Shown: piece after piece, positions 47,293 through 55,852 of the stretch
Layout of the letters: every line of letters begins with the position of its first letter
Position numbering within the stretch: position 1 is the stretch's first letter
Origin: Photobacterium atrarenae
GTDB lineage: Bacteria > Pseudomonadota > Gammaproteobacteria > Enterobacterales > Vibrionaceae
DNA: 64,000 bases
Assembly (NCBI RefSeq): GCF_024380015.1
Contig: NZ_CP101509.1
Coordinates: forward strand, 124,001 to 188,000
Reading direction: 5' to 3'
Notes under the pieces: generated by a model
Seen by the model: the letters and a program-made list of their open reading frames with translations, nothing else
What the model was told of the DNA's origin: nothing
The model's database searches: none
Translations under genes and position numbers: made by a program

Positions 47293-49683
47293 ATGATTTT
47301 GGCGACGATTGATGATGTACTCTCGAGCAAGGAAGAAGATGATAAGTTGCGTAGCAGCAACCCGAAAACTCCTGATGTGTTCGCTTTTGACTGTGGGCAG
47401 CTTCCTTTTGAAAGAATGGGTGATGATCACTTTGAGCTAATGCTGGCAGACCTTTATACAGCTCGTGCAGATGATGGTAAAGAGGATTGGTTTGACAAAG
47501 CTTGTCGTCTGAACGACGGCGCAGACCAAGGTCGAGATGTTATCCTTCTTCAAGATTCAGTTCCAGTTGGCGTGATTCAGTGTAAGCGCTACAAAGGTAA
47601 TGTCGGGCGTCCTCAAATCATACAAGAAATATGCAAGTTCTTCATGTACGCCAAGATTATGCCACAGATAGCTCCCGCTCCTGATACTGAATTTAGATAT
47701 TATGTAGCGGTGTCTGACGGGGCAACGAGTGATTTATTCGAGTTCATGACAAGTAAAGGTCGAAAACGATTTGATGACTTACGGAGTGAATTCGAAAAAA
47801 AAGCGTTGGCAGCGCGGAACGCATCCAAGAAATTAAAGGAGCACCCCGAACTCAAAGATCTAGACAAAAAACAATTATGTGACATTGTCTGGGAAAGAAT
47901 TACTAATCTACATACAGAACTACACAAGAAGGATAGCTTGTCTCGGATGGTCTCAGACTATCCTAGTATTAAATCGAATTATTTTAGGCTCGAATCGGAC
48001 ACGGCAAAAGTCGTTGATGAGATAAAGAAAATTTTGAGTTCCCGAGGGACAACCCTCTCTGATGACGATGCAAAACTTGTTTCGCATGTGCGCACTGAGT
48101 ATATAAAACTCACGCTAAGCAGCAGCAGTAGGTTCAATATTGCGCTAATCCAAGGTAAGGAGCTGCTGCCTTTTATTAGAGGTATGTTGAAACCAAAGTC
48201 AGGTACCCTCTACACTAATTTCGGCTCTCGCCCAGCATTAATGACTGCAGGTGCTAAGGCAGCAGAGGCAAGCCAATGGAGTGAAATTAATAATCTGGTC
48301 AACGATTATCCATATCCACTGGTCTTCAGTGTCGGTTGCGGTGACGTATTAGGCTCTACGCTCCTAGAGTGGATAGAGTCTGATGATATGTCTTGGATCG
48401 ATCCAAAATGGAAACCTGCTCCAGCTCGTCTTTACAAAGCAGGTTGGTGCTGGGTGAAGGACCCTGAGCAAGAAACCCATGATTGTTACATCTTGGTCGA
48501 GAATGAGACTGGTGATCAAAAATACGATCATGCGAATATGTCGTTACGGTTAGCTTTCGAGGATGTAATAGTATGGCCAACTTTAGGTAATGACTTCACC
48601 AACCCCATTGGTAACGCAAAATCGCTATTGAGGCGGATAATGGCCAGTCAAGCTGAAGATAGAGCTGGTCGGCGTAACTTAGTATTGGCTTCTCAAGATA
48701 TTGACAGCATTGACAAAGTGCTAGAGTCAGTTCCAGATTATCATGGCCAGCGTAATCAGTCTCCTATCGCCATTACTATCGCGAACAGCGGACGTCTGCA
48801 CGACTGTAACGTTGGTCTTTACTGCGCGACAGGAGTATTCCCAGCTATAGATACTGAGCACAATACCCGAGCAACTCCTCCAACAGTCCAACCTCCCAGT
48901 AGAGTCATGCGAAGAAGTTGCAACGGAGCCTTAACGCTTACCATAAATTGGACAACCGAACTATTACTAGAGTTCGCCAAAAGCCATCGCTTGATTGGGA
49001 ATGATGTCAAAGACGATCTGTCACCTGAAGCCCTTGAATTTCATGAGCTCTTTGATCGGCACCCACCGATAGATGGCTACCTTGAATCCGTGAGGAAAGA
49101 ATTAGAACTCTTGAACGTATTGGTTCAAAACGCAAGTCTTGCTGACTCTAAGGAGTTTACCTATCGGACGAAATATGGAGTGATGCAAGATCAGTCATTT
49201 TCATTAGATGATATGTCAGCCTCAGGTGAGTATGTTATGCAGGCGGTTCAAGCACTGAGTTATATCAAATCTCACAAAAGCACTAAGTGGATCGTCGAGT
49301 CGGGAGGGGATGGACATATTGAGTACAGTGATCCAGCGTTCGGTGAGTTTAATGTCTTGGCTTGGACTAACCATAGATATCCTGTGAGGCAAATGGAAGC
49401 GGATCTATTCGGATGGGCTAGAAAAGCAGCCACCAATCCCAGTTTAATTGTGTTTGCGGACGCTAAGGGACGTGTAAATGATAAAAAGCCCAGTCATGGA
49501 CGCCATGACTTCACTAGCCCTCCCCCTTTAAAAGGAACAATCACAGAAGCAGAAGAACCTAGCAATGTATATATCTTTGACCTAGGCGAAATTGAATCGT
49601 ACTACGATGATGATGGAGCCCCTTCAGTTGAACAATTTATGGATGACATATTAGAGCGTAGGAAAAAACTAGATGATAAGTGA
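47293..49683 (+). CDS. Mrr-like nuclease effector of a Lamassu-like/ABC-3C defence system
   Basis: 796 residues. The N-terminal part (about 35-130) is a PD-(D/E)xK nuclease of the Mrr type. Glu48 lies in DDHFELML, Asp82 in GADQGRDV and the QxK motif at 96-98 in VIQCKRYKG. The large remainder has no motif I can name; the end is acidic (ESYYDDDG), with a basic segment (ERRKK) near the C-terminus. In Lamassu systems the first gene encodes the effector, released to attack DNA when the SMC-like complex senses invading or abnormal DNA ends. It overlaps the next gene by 11 bases. The codon choice is more AT-rich than in the flanking chromosome. Confidence 0.8.
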   Translation: MILATIDDVLSSKEEDDKLRSSNPKTPDVFAFDCGQLPFERMGDDHFELMLADLYTARADDGKEDWFDKACRLNDGADQGRDVILLQDSVPVGVIQCKRYKGNVGRPQIIQEICKFFMYAKIMPQIAPAPDTEFRYYVAVSDGATSDLFEFMTSKGRKRFDDLRSEFEKKALAARNASKKLKEHPELKDLDKKQLCDIVWERITNLHTELHKKDSLSRMVSDYPSIKSNYFRLESDTAKVVDEIKKILSSRGTTLSDDDAKLVSHVRTEYIKLTLSSSSRFNIALIQGKELLPFIRGMLKPKSGTLYTNFGSRPALMTAGAKAAEASQWSEINNLVNDYPYPLVFSVGCGDVLGSTLLEWIESDDMSWIDPKWKPAPARLYKAGWCWVKDPEQETHDCYILVENETGDQKYDHANMSLRLAFEDVIVWPTLGNDFTNPIGNAKSLLRRIMASQAEDRAGRRNLVLASQDIDSIDKVLESVPDYHGQRNQSPIAITIANSGRLHDCNVGLYCATGVFPAIDTEHNTRATPPTVQPPSRVMRRSCNGALTLTINWTTELLLEFAKSHRLIGNDVKDDLSPEALEFHELFDRHPPIDGYLESVRKELELLNVLVQNASLADSKEFTYRTKYGVMQDQSFSLDDMSASGEYVMQAVQALSYIKSHKSTKWIVESGGDGHIEYSDPAFGEFNVLAWTNHRYPVRQMEADLFGWARKAATNPSLIVFADAKGRVNDKKPSHGRHDFTSPPPLKGTITEAEEPSNVYIFDLGEIESYYDDDGAPSVEQFMDDILERRKKLDDK

Positions 49684-50242
49684 TTTGATCAACATTCTTC
49701 ATGAACGAGTTCAAGCTGCGGGCTTTAGATCGCCAGAGGGTGGTAAATTGCTGTTGTCGAATGATGAAAACTGGCCAGATGCAGCACTCGAAAACCAGCT
49801 ATTTTACTGTTATAGCGACTTCGCATCTATCCTTGTAGTCGATATATCATCTGATACATCCGCCGAGGCTTTGAAGCTTACTAAACGTTCTGAAACATAT
49901 CTTGATGCCGCACTTATACAACGGGAGAAAAATGGTTCCGTTATTGATGGCTATCTTGTGTTAGCAATGACAAAAATGAATGATAGCCTCAAATCTTTCA
50001 TCGTAGAAATCGAAAAGGACACGAGATTCGTCAGAAAACATGTGGTTTTTCAGGGAGAACACGGGTGGGAGCGATATCAGCGCATCACTCCTTTAGGGCT
50101 TGTTAATGCGCAACCTGAAGCTCAACTTACTGAATTTATTCCAGATAGTATAGAGTCTTCTCAACTTTTAGAGTCGTTGTCGAAGCTAGGTAGTACACCT
50201 CTCGCACGACTACATGGGCAAGAATGGAATCTAAATGAATAA
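49673..50242 (+). CDS. middle component (LmuC-like / ABC-3C middle component)
   Basis: 189 residues, no signal peptide or membrane helix. It is a compact alpha/beta protein with no catalytic motif. Its place, overlapping a nuclease gene upstream by 11 bases and an SMC-like ATPase gene downstream by 8, is that of the small middle component in ABC-3C and Lamassu systems. There it links effector and ATPase. The middle component diverges fast, so the call rests mainly on context. Confidence 0.65.
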   Translation: MISDLINILHERVQAAGFRSPEGGKLLLSNDENWPDAALENQLFYCYSDFASILVVDISSDTSAEALKLTKRSETYLDAALIQREKNGSVIDGYLVLAMTKMNDSLKSFIVEIEKDTRFVRKHVVFQGEHGWERYQRITPLGLVNAQPEAQLTEFIPDSIESSQLLESLSKLGSTPLARLHGQEWNLNE

Positions 50243-52985
50243 CCAATCAATTAAGTTTCTTTCGGTCACGATCCGAAATTTTCGTGGTATCCCGCGCGAG
50301 TTAACCATCCCTTTGGATGCGCCTTTAACTGTTATACATGCTGCCAATGGCACAGGTAAAAGCACTGTTTGTTATGCGCTGGAGTGGTTGCTGACGGGGA
50401 AGGTAGAAGATCTTGCTAACACATCAGATTTCGCCTGCCAATGGGGTCAGGGAGAAACCTCAGTTTCAGCAACCTGCTTGATCGGCGGAGAGCCACATGA
50501 GCTTACTCGAAAAGGGAATTCAATATGGATTTCTGAAAATGGTGCGAAAAAAAAGAAGATTAAAGGAGCCGACTTACTAAATTTGCTTACTCCTGTATCA
50601 GTTTCAGGAAGAAGCTCTCAAGCTATTAGCAAAGCTAAACGTGGCTGGCTTAGAAATAGCCGTTGGCTATATTCGAATTCTCTATCCTTGTTAATTGATA
50701 ATAATAAGGCAGAAGAGAGACAACAAATATTTGCGGATATCCTCGGGCTTGGGCATCTTACAAGTACGTTACGAGATTTACGTGACTATCGTAAACAGTT
50801 ACCTAGTACAAAAGGGCTTCAAGATAGTGTTATTCGCCTTAGCACTGAAATCTCGGAGATTGAAGGTAAGTTGGCCGAAAGTAAACCTTGGAAGGAACGA
50901 GCTTCGAGTCATCTCTCCAAGATACTTGAGGCATTCCCTCAGATTACGGCGACGAGGAAGCTTGGAGAAGATTTTAAGTTAGCCCAACTTCAGGTCAGGA
51001 TTTTCGATCAAAGGGTACAGCATTCTCTTGATATACTCCGACTTCTATCAGGACAATGGGAACAATATAATACGGAACAAAAACAGCTAAACAAGCTGCG
51101 CCAAACGCTTGCTGACCTTTCAAAAATAAACGAAATACAGAGTCAAAAACACACTGAACTGTCTGCGGAGCTGTCTGCGGAGGAAGTGAAAGCGGCTGAA
51201 GGTTCGCGTTCTGTGATTTGGGCAAAAGAATGCTTGGACGTGCTTAATCGATGGGAACAAGTTATATCATTGCCGAGTATAAAGGCATTTTTTCTGTCGG
51301 AAAAAGTTAGTCAAGGCACTCTGCAACAGCAGTTCGTCGAGTGTTCATGGACTGCTGACAAACAAGAGGCTTGGCTTCAATCAGTAAACTACTTGATACA
51401 GAACTCAGCAACTGTGGCAGACCTTGTTCAGCAAAAGCAAGATTTGGCGTCAAATATCGTCCATCCACCAACAGATATTGTTAACATTAATCATCAGGCA
51501 GAAGAGGCTAAAGTAGCAAGGGTAAAAGCTGAATCAGAGTTCAATGCTCTCTCAAGCGTACTGGATAAGCTGAAGGCTATGGGCAAAGAAATTACCCACT
51601 CCCATGATGGGGGGCAATGTCCACTTTGTGATCACGATTGGGGCTCCAGCGATAAGTTGCGCCAACAGATCGAGAATGAAGCATTGCTGACGCCTGAGCT
51701 CAAAGATGCAGCTCAGAAACAGGCGAAAGCTCAGAAAGTTGAAAGAGATGCTGTAGCAAGGCTAACTCTGGCAAATAACCAAAGGGTCTCCTATGAGGCT
51801 TACGTGGCTCGTATAGTTGCGGTAGACAATCAATTGGCTTCGATTGAGCAACGAACCAAATATCTTGAAATTATAAATGTTCATGATTTCTCAAACTTTA
51901 ATGAAGCTAATCTCCAGCACCTGAAGAGCCGCATTGATGCCGCTATAGACCTGAGGCTCATTTTTGAAAGCTTGGAAAAAGTAGAGAGTTTATTCGAGAG
52001 CTCTCTCGTGGAAGGAGTTGGACAAAGAATATCAAAGGCGAGAGAAAACCTTACTAGCTACACAGATCATTATCAATCGCAAGCAGATCTAGCTAATTCA
52101 GCAAAACTAAGGCTCTCCCCTTTGGTGCTAGGGGTAATGGAGAGCATTACTGCTAATTCTCGCGAAATTGAAGGAGTGAAATCTAACATCGCAGCTATAA
52201 CTCACACTGTCAACGGCTTCGATGCTCGCTGGAAGGAAGTGGTAGGCGAAGATGCAATTACTCTCGAACTCTTGAACTCTACTCTCAAAAAGGTTGAGGA
52301 TGAGCGCATTCAGGTAGTTGCTTTCAAATCTATGCTGGCAGAATGTGAAGCCGTTGTAAATATTGATTTAGATTCAGGGCCGTTGACTAAGCTTAAAATT
52401 GAAAAAGAAGAACTATCCAAAAAGCTTGAAGCAGGCAATAAATACATAACAGAAGCGGACAATACTATTGATAGCTACGCTCATCACGTCAAGAAGTTGA
52501 CTTCTTCCAGTCTCGCACCGCTTCTTGAACCAGCTGGTGAACTTTTTTCTCGAATGCATGCGAATGAGGTTTATAAGGGGCTAAGTGTGTCAGACGGCGA
52601 AGCACTCAAGTGGACAGTATTCGCTGATGGGCATGAGTTTGCTTTGGATGCAGAGGAAAGGTTCAGCCAAGGACAGCGTCAGGATCTTGCGCTTTCACTC
52701 TATCTAGCTAGAGCGAGAAATACTGGAGGCAGTTTCTTTCTCGACGAACCAATTGCTCATTTGGATGACCTCAACCGGGTTGCTATGCTGGACATTTTGA
52801 GACTTGTTGCTACGTCAATGCCGAATATGAACTTAATTCTTACCACTGCGAGTGACTCACTTGCTCGACATTTGACTCAGAAATTTTCAAGCATTACTGA
52901 TAGACATCTACTGAGCATGATACATTTAGAAGGTAACCCCCGTACCGGAGTATCTAAGTCTATAACAACAAATGTGATCGACTGA
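50235..52985 (+). CDS. SMC/Rad50-like ATPase with zinc hook (LmuB-like)
   Basis: 916 residues. The Walker A motif HAANGTGKST (35-44) follows an FRGI start typical of RecF/Rad50 ATPases. Two long coiled-coil arms (about 180-450 and 480-770) flank a CPLC zinc hook (Cys462, Cys465). The C-terminal ATPase half has the signature FSQGQRQDLAL (from 810) and Walker B FFLDEP (Asp837, Glu838) followed by IAHLDD. Such proteins dimerise at the hook and clamp DNA. In Lamassu they act as the sensor. All three genes overlap, so they are made in fixed proportion. Confidence 0.88.
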   Translation: MNNQSIKFLSVTIRNFRGIPRELTIPLDAPLTVIHAANGTGKSTVCYALEWLLTGKVEDLANTSDFACQWGQGETSVSATCLIGGEPHELTRKGNSIWISENGAKKKKIKGADLLNLLTPVSVSGRSSQAISKAKRGWLRNSRWLYSNSLSLLIDNNKAEERQQIFADILGLGHLTSTLRDLRDYRKQLPSTKGLQDSVIRLSTEISEIEGKLAESKPWKERASSHLSKILEAFPQITATRKLGEDFKLAQLQVRIFDQRVQHSLDILRLLSGQWEQYNTEQKQLNKLRQTLADLSKINEIQSQKHTELSAELSAEEVKAAEGSRSVIWAKECLDVLNRWEQVISLPSIKAFFLSEKVSQGTLQQQFVECSWTADKQEAWLQSVNYLIQNSATVADLVQQKQDLASNIVHPPTDIVNINHQAEEAKVARVKAESEFNALSSVLDKLKAMGKEITHSHDGGQCPLCDHDWGSSDKLRQQIENEALLTPELKDAAQKQAKAQKVERDAVARLTLANNQRVSYEAYVARIVAVDNQLASIEQRTKYLEIINVHDFSNFNEANLQHLKSRIDAAIDLRLIFESLEKVESLFESSLVEGVGQRISKARENLTSYTDHYQSQADLANSAKLRLSPLVLGVMESITANSREIEGVKSNIAAITHTVNGFDARWKEVVGEDAITLELLNSTLKKVEDERIQVVAFKSMLAECEAVVNIDLDSGPLTKLKIEKEELSKKLEAGNKYITEADNTIDSYAHHVKKLTSSSLAPLLEPAGELFSRMHANEVYKGLSVSDGEALKWTVFADGHEFALDAEERFSQGQRQDLALSLYLARARNTGGSFFLDEPIAHLDDLNRVAMLDILRLVATSMPNMNLILTTASDSLARHLTQKFSSITDRHLLSMIHLEGNPRTGVSKSITTNVID

Positions 52986-53428
52986 AAGCGATAATTTGTG
53001 CCTAGTAGCTCATGGCGCTAGATAGTGAATGAACTAGAGCAATGTGACATAGTACTGCTCTGGTTCAAGATTGAACTGGTATTGACCATTTTTTTCTAGC
53101 GTCTTTTAAATTTAAGCTATTAGCACTTATTAGTCGCAGAGTATAATAAATGCTTAATTACTCGATCTTTATCCTGAATTGTGCAGCATTTCTAACACAG
53201 CGTTTCAAAGTGCTATTTCATATTTACTCGTTATTGACAGTATTAAGCAGTGTTTTTCTGTTCGACGGTTGAGAGCATGGCTAGTTCGAATTACCTCAGA
53301 TAAGGCAAACATCTATGAACAGAAAATGAATGAGCTTTTGTTCTAACACGGAAAGGGGCAGAACCGAGTTAGGGCACCTGTCAGATTATGTCACACCGAG
53401 GAAACGAAACTGACAGATTGCATTCAGA
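52986..53428. other. AT-rich right flank of the defence system
   Basis: About 440 bases. A reading frame from about 53155 to 53345 on the plus strand is open for roughly 60 codons. It has no start codon with a ribosome site and could be the tail of a decayed gene. CTGTCAG and CTGACAG (about 53379-53417) form an inverted repeat near the right end. I cannot name an element. Confidence 0.45.
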
Positions 53429-53956
53429 TTAATCCACCTGATAACGCGTTTTCACCATTTGCCCAACCAAGACCTCTGAGTTGACCAAAGACAATTTCAC
53501 TTTGCTCTCTAACGGGCCAAACAGCGGAATACCGGCACCGAGTATGACCGGCATCGTCGTCACGGTTAATTCACGGAGCACGCCATGACGAATTGCGCTT
53601 TGGATCAGCTGACCGCCGTCGATATAAACGGCGCTGACATCGCGGGACTCAAGGTGCGCGAGCATGTCCGGAAAACTTCCGGAAACAATCGTGGCTTTAT
53701 CTTTCAGCTCCTCAGGCAAAGATGTCAATGAATTGCTCGCCACATAAACAGGCTTGTCGTAGGGCCAGAAGCCAAACGAAGCGACTTTCTCAAAAGTATG
53801 CTTCCCCATCAGCAATGCATCGACAGAGGACATAAATTCAGCAAAGCCGAAGTCACTCTCATCCGGATTCTCAATGTCCTCAAGCCAGTCCAGTTCTCCA
53901 TTTGGCCCGGCAATATACCCATCCAGGCTTTGCGCCATATACGCTGAAACTTTCAC
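53429..53956 (-). CDS. dihydrofolate reductase-like protein (RibD C-terminal domain)
   Basis: 175 residues. The fold is indicated by AQSLDGYIAGPNGELDWL at the N-terminus, DALLMGKHTFE, the nucleotide loop AVYIDGGQLIQSAIRHG and ILGAGIPLF. These NADPH-binding reductases are related to RibD and DHFR but usually lack a known substrate. It stands 108 bases from the deaminase gene on the same strand. Pairing of a deaminase-like and a reductase-like gene recalls the two halves of RibD. The deaminase here is of the cytidine type, so a riboflavin role is not supported. Confidence 0.88.
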   Translation of the reverse strand: MKVSAYMAQSLDGYIAGPNGELDWLEDIENPDESDFGFAEFMSSVDALLMGKHTFEKVASFGFWPYDKPVYVASNSLTSLPEELKDKATIVSGSFPDMLAHLESRDVSAVYIDGGQLIQSAIRHGVLRELTVTTMPVILGAGIPLFGPLESKVKLSLVNSEVLVGQMVKTRYQVD

Positions 53957-54064
53957 GTTGTTCTCCTCCAGATTTCACCGCCAATCACATCGCGCTCTCA
54001 TCAGGCTTTGCCAGAGGTGATCAGCCTGCTCACGAACCGGCGAAAGCATCCCCTGTGCATGTTG

Positions 54065-54508
54065 TTATAAAACTTCTCCATTGACCAGCGACCAATGATG
54101 CGGCATGAGTTCTCGTATTGTTTTGAACACCAGATCATTACCTTTCGTGGATATCGCAGCTTTCACATCCCCGCCCCAATGGACCAAACGCTCCTGGCAG
54201 ACACCACACGGCGATAAAATCAAAAACTCACTCTGTTCATCTTCACGGCACAAGCACAATGAATGAGTCACCGCTTCGTTGAGCTTATGCGCTTCCAGAT
54301 AGGCTCCAACTTCCATGCACAGTGATAAAGCATCATTTTTTACATCTGGTGCTATACTGGTGAGGATTTTTCCAGAAGCCGTTCTCACTGCGGCAGCACC
54401 ACCCCAACCTGCCGGGTAGCGCGATTCGATAAGTTGAACTGCGGCGCCATACAAATCTTTTTCTATTTGACACGTATCGCTACTCTTTTGAACTTTTAAG
54501 TTTTCCAT
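54065..54508 (-). CDS. cytidine/blasticidin-S deaminase-like protein
   Basis: 147 residues. Zinc motifs are CMEVGA (Cys ligand, catalytic Glu) and PCGVCQE. The CxE form, in place of HxE, is used by bacterial cytidine deaminases and blasticidin-S deaminases. It would hydrolyse an amino group on a pyrimidine nucleoside or analogue. The substrate is unknown. The start region overlaps the upstream small membrane ORF by 29 bases. Confidence 0.85.
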   Translation of the reverse strand: MENLKVQKSSDTCQIEKDLYGAAVQLIESRYPAGWGGAAAVRTASGKILTSIAPDVKNDALSLCMEVGAYLEAHKLNEAVTHSLCLCREDEQSEFLILSPCGVCQERLVHWGGDVKAAISTKGNDLVFKTIRELMPHHWSLVNGEVL

Positions 54509-54719
54509 GCTTTAATTCAAATCCTCGCACGATGACATAGGCAATTAATGCGAATATAAATACCACCAAATATATCCACGCGATAGCCTGAAGAAGCGTT
54601 TCAATAATGGTTCGATACACTTCCAGAGCCCACCTTTCGAGATTGAGCTCCAGAACTTGCGTCAAGACACAGAACTGATTGCCTCTGAAATAGACGGAAA
54701 TTGAATTTTTGTCAGGCAA
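54480..54719 (-). CDS. small single-pass membrane protein (start uncertain)
   Basis: At most 79 residues from TTG at 54719. A shorter form from GTG, near residue 34, is possible. One strong hydrophobic helix lies at about residues 46-66 (IAWIYLVVFIFALIAYVIV), followed by a basic tail. The long form overlaps the end of the DUF4144-like gene by 58 bases and its end overlaps the deaminase gene, which is unusual. The helix makes a real small protein plausible, but coding is not certain. Confidence 0.45.
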   Translation of the reverse strand: MPDKNSISVYFRGNQFCVLTQVLELNLERWALEVYRTIIETLLQAIAWIYLVVFIFALIAYVIVRGFELKHGKLKSSKE

Positions 54720-54979
54720 ACTTCTGCTTTTGCAAACTCATGCGCTTGCACAAGCGCGGTCACTTCACTGAGTGTCAATCGATGCCCAAGCGGATTGAGT
54801 TCAATCTGTCCGGCTTCAGCTGACAATAAACCATAACTTTGTCCGGTTGAATCGATGACTCGATCACTTTCACCCCAGATGAGCGACGCAGTTTCATTCA
54901 TGAACTCAGATTCCGAAGCGAGATAAATCAGTTCATCATCACCTTCGAGGTGAAATACACAAGGCCATTCAATCATCAA
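54662..54979 (-). CDS. small cytosolic protein, DUF4144-like
   Basis: 105 residues with no signal peptide. The opening (IEWPCVFHLEGDDELIYLASESEF) and length resemble the small Vibrio proteins grouped as DUF4144; this is recalled, not searched. Function unknown. It has tandem ATG codons at the start. Confidence 0.65.
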   Translation of the reverse strand: MMIEWPCVFHLEGDDELIYLASESEFMNETASLIWGESDRVIDSTGQSYGLLSAEAGQIELNPLGHRLTLSEVTALVQAHEFAKAEVCLTKIQFPSISEAISSVS

Positions 54980-55201
54980 TTTCTCCCGTGAACATAACGA
55001 ATAACAAGGCCAACTTCATCAAGGCTTTGCCGCATCGGGTCAGTTCAATTGTATCATCATAGGAGATCCCATATCACAATCTGAAGGCGGCACTGACTGA
55101 GCCGAACATCAATGCAGTATCCTTAAAGGGATAAAATATTCCTGCTCAAGTGAATCTACTTCCGGGGCTGAGGTTCCCAGCTTCAGTTCATCTATCAGCG
55201 A

Positions 55202-55645
55202 TTAAAGGTTCGAACATTGCACATCCAGCATAGAGAAGTGGTGACTCGCAATGGTGAACCCTTCACGCAAATAGAACTTATGGGCTGGAAAACGCTGAAC
55301 ACCGGAATCGAGATGGATTTGTTCACACCCGACTTCCAAGGCATACGCTTTGAACCAGTCAATGAGAAACTTGCCAACGCCACAGGAACGATGATTTGCA
55401 TTGGTGACTAAATCGTCAATGTAGATGTGCTTGCCCCATGCCAACTTCTCCCCCACAACAAAGCCAGCCACCGCGAGGATCCCATCGGGTGACTTCACAT
55501 AAACGACCTGATAGCCGTGGGCCTGCTGTTTTTTGATCTGGGCTGACAGTGAATCGATGTCGTAGCTTGGTCGCAGTTGTAGCAGTACCTCAAGCACCGC
55601 TGGCTCATCAGTGTTAGCGTTGTTGTCTAAGAATCTTACTTCCAT
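55202..55645 (-). CDS. GNAT-family N-acetyltransferase
   Basis: 147 residues from the ATG at 55645 (GGAG five bases upstream); the frame is open further but without a ribosome site. The acetyl-CoA loop is NHRSCGVGKFLIDW, and HKFYLREGF is the usual beta5-alpha4 segment. The Q/RxxGxG loop reads RSCGVG, acceptable for the family. It probably acetylates a small amine. It is single-gene. Confidence 0.9.
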   Translation of the reverse strand: MEVRFLDNNANTDEPAVLEVLLQLRPSYDIDSLSAQIKKQQAHGYQVVYVKSPDGILAVAGFVVGEKLAWGKHIYIDDLVTNANHRSCGVGKFLIDWFKAYALEVGCEQIHLDSGVQRFPAHKFYLREGFTIASHHFSMLDVQCSNL

Positions 55646-55852
55646 GTTTTCTCCATTGGTGCTGAACGCCGGAATCACCAGATAAACGGGCGTGGAACGA
55701 TGAACACAGTCTATTTCATCTGATACCATCGTACAAATGACTCACCCCCAGATTTAAGATAAACAAATTCACATGAGAAAGTTTGCTTCAACTCCTATCA
55801 TCCGTTCCCCAAAGCCCGCTATCCAGTGCAATAGCCCCCAGCTATGGCTGCT

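Noticed and set aside
53155..53345. Frame open for about 60 codons ending in KMNELLF, possible decayed gene
   Set aside because: No start codon with a ribosome site and no family recognised; noted only as part of the defence-system flank.
53429..55645. Row of small minus-strand genes (reductase, deaminase, GNAT) resembling integron cassettes
   Set aside because: I looked for attC-like sites (paired GTTRRRY and RYYYAAC cores) between them and found none convincing; no integrase is present.
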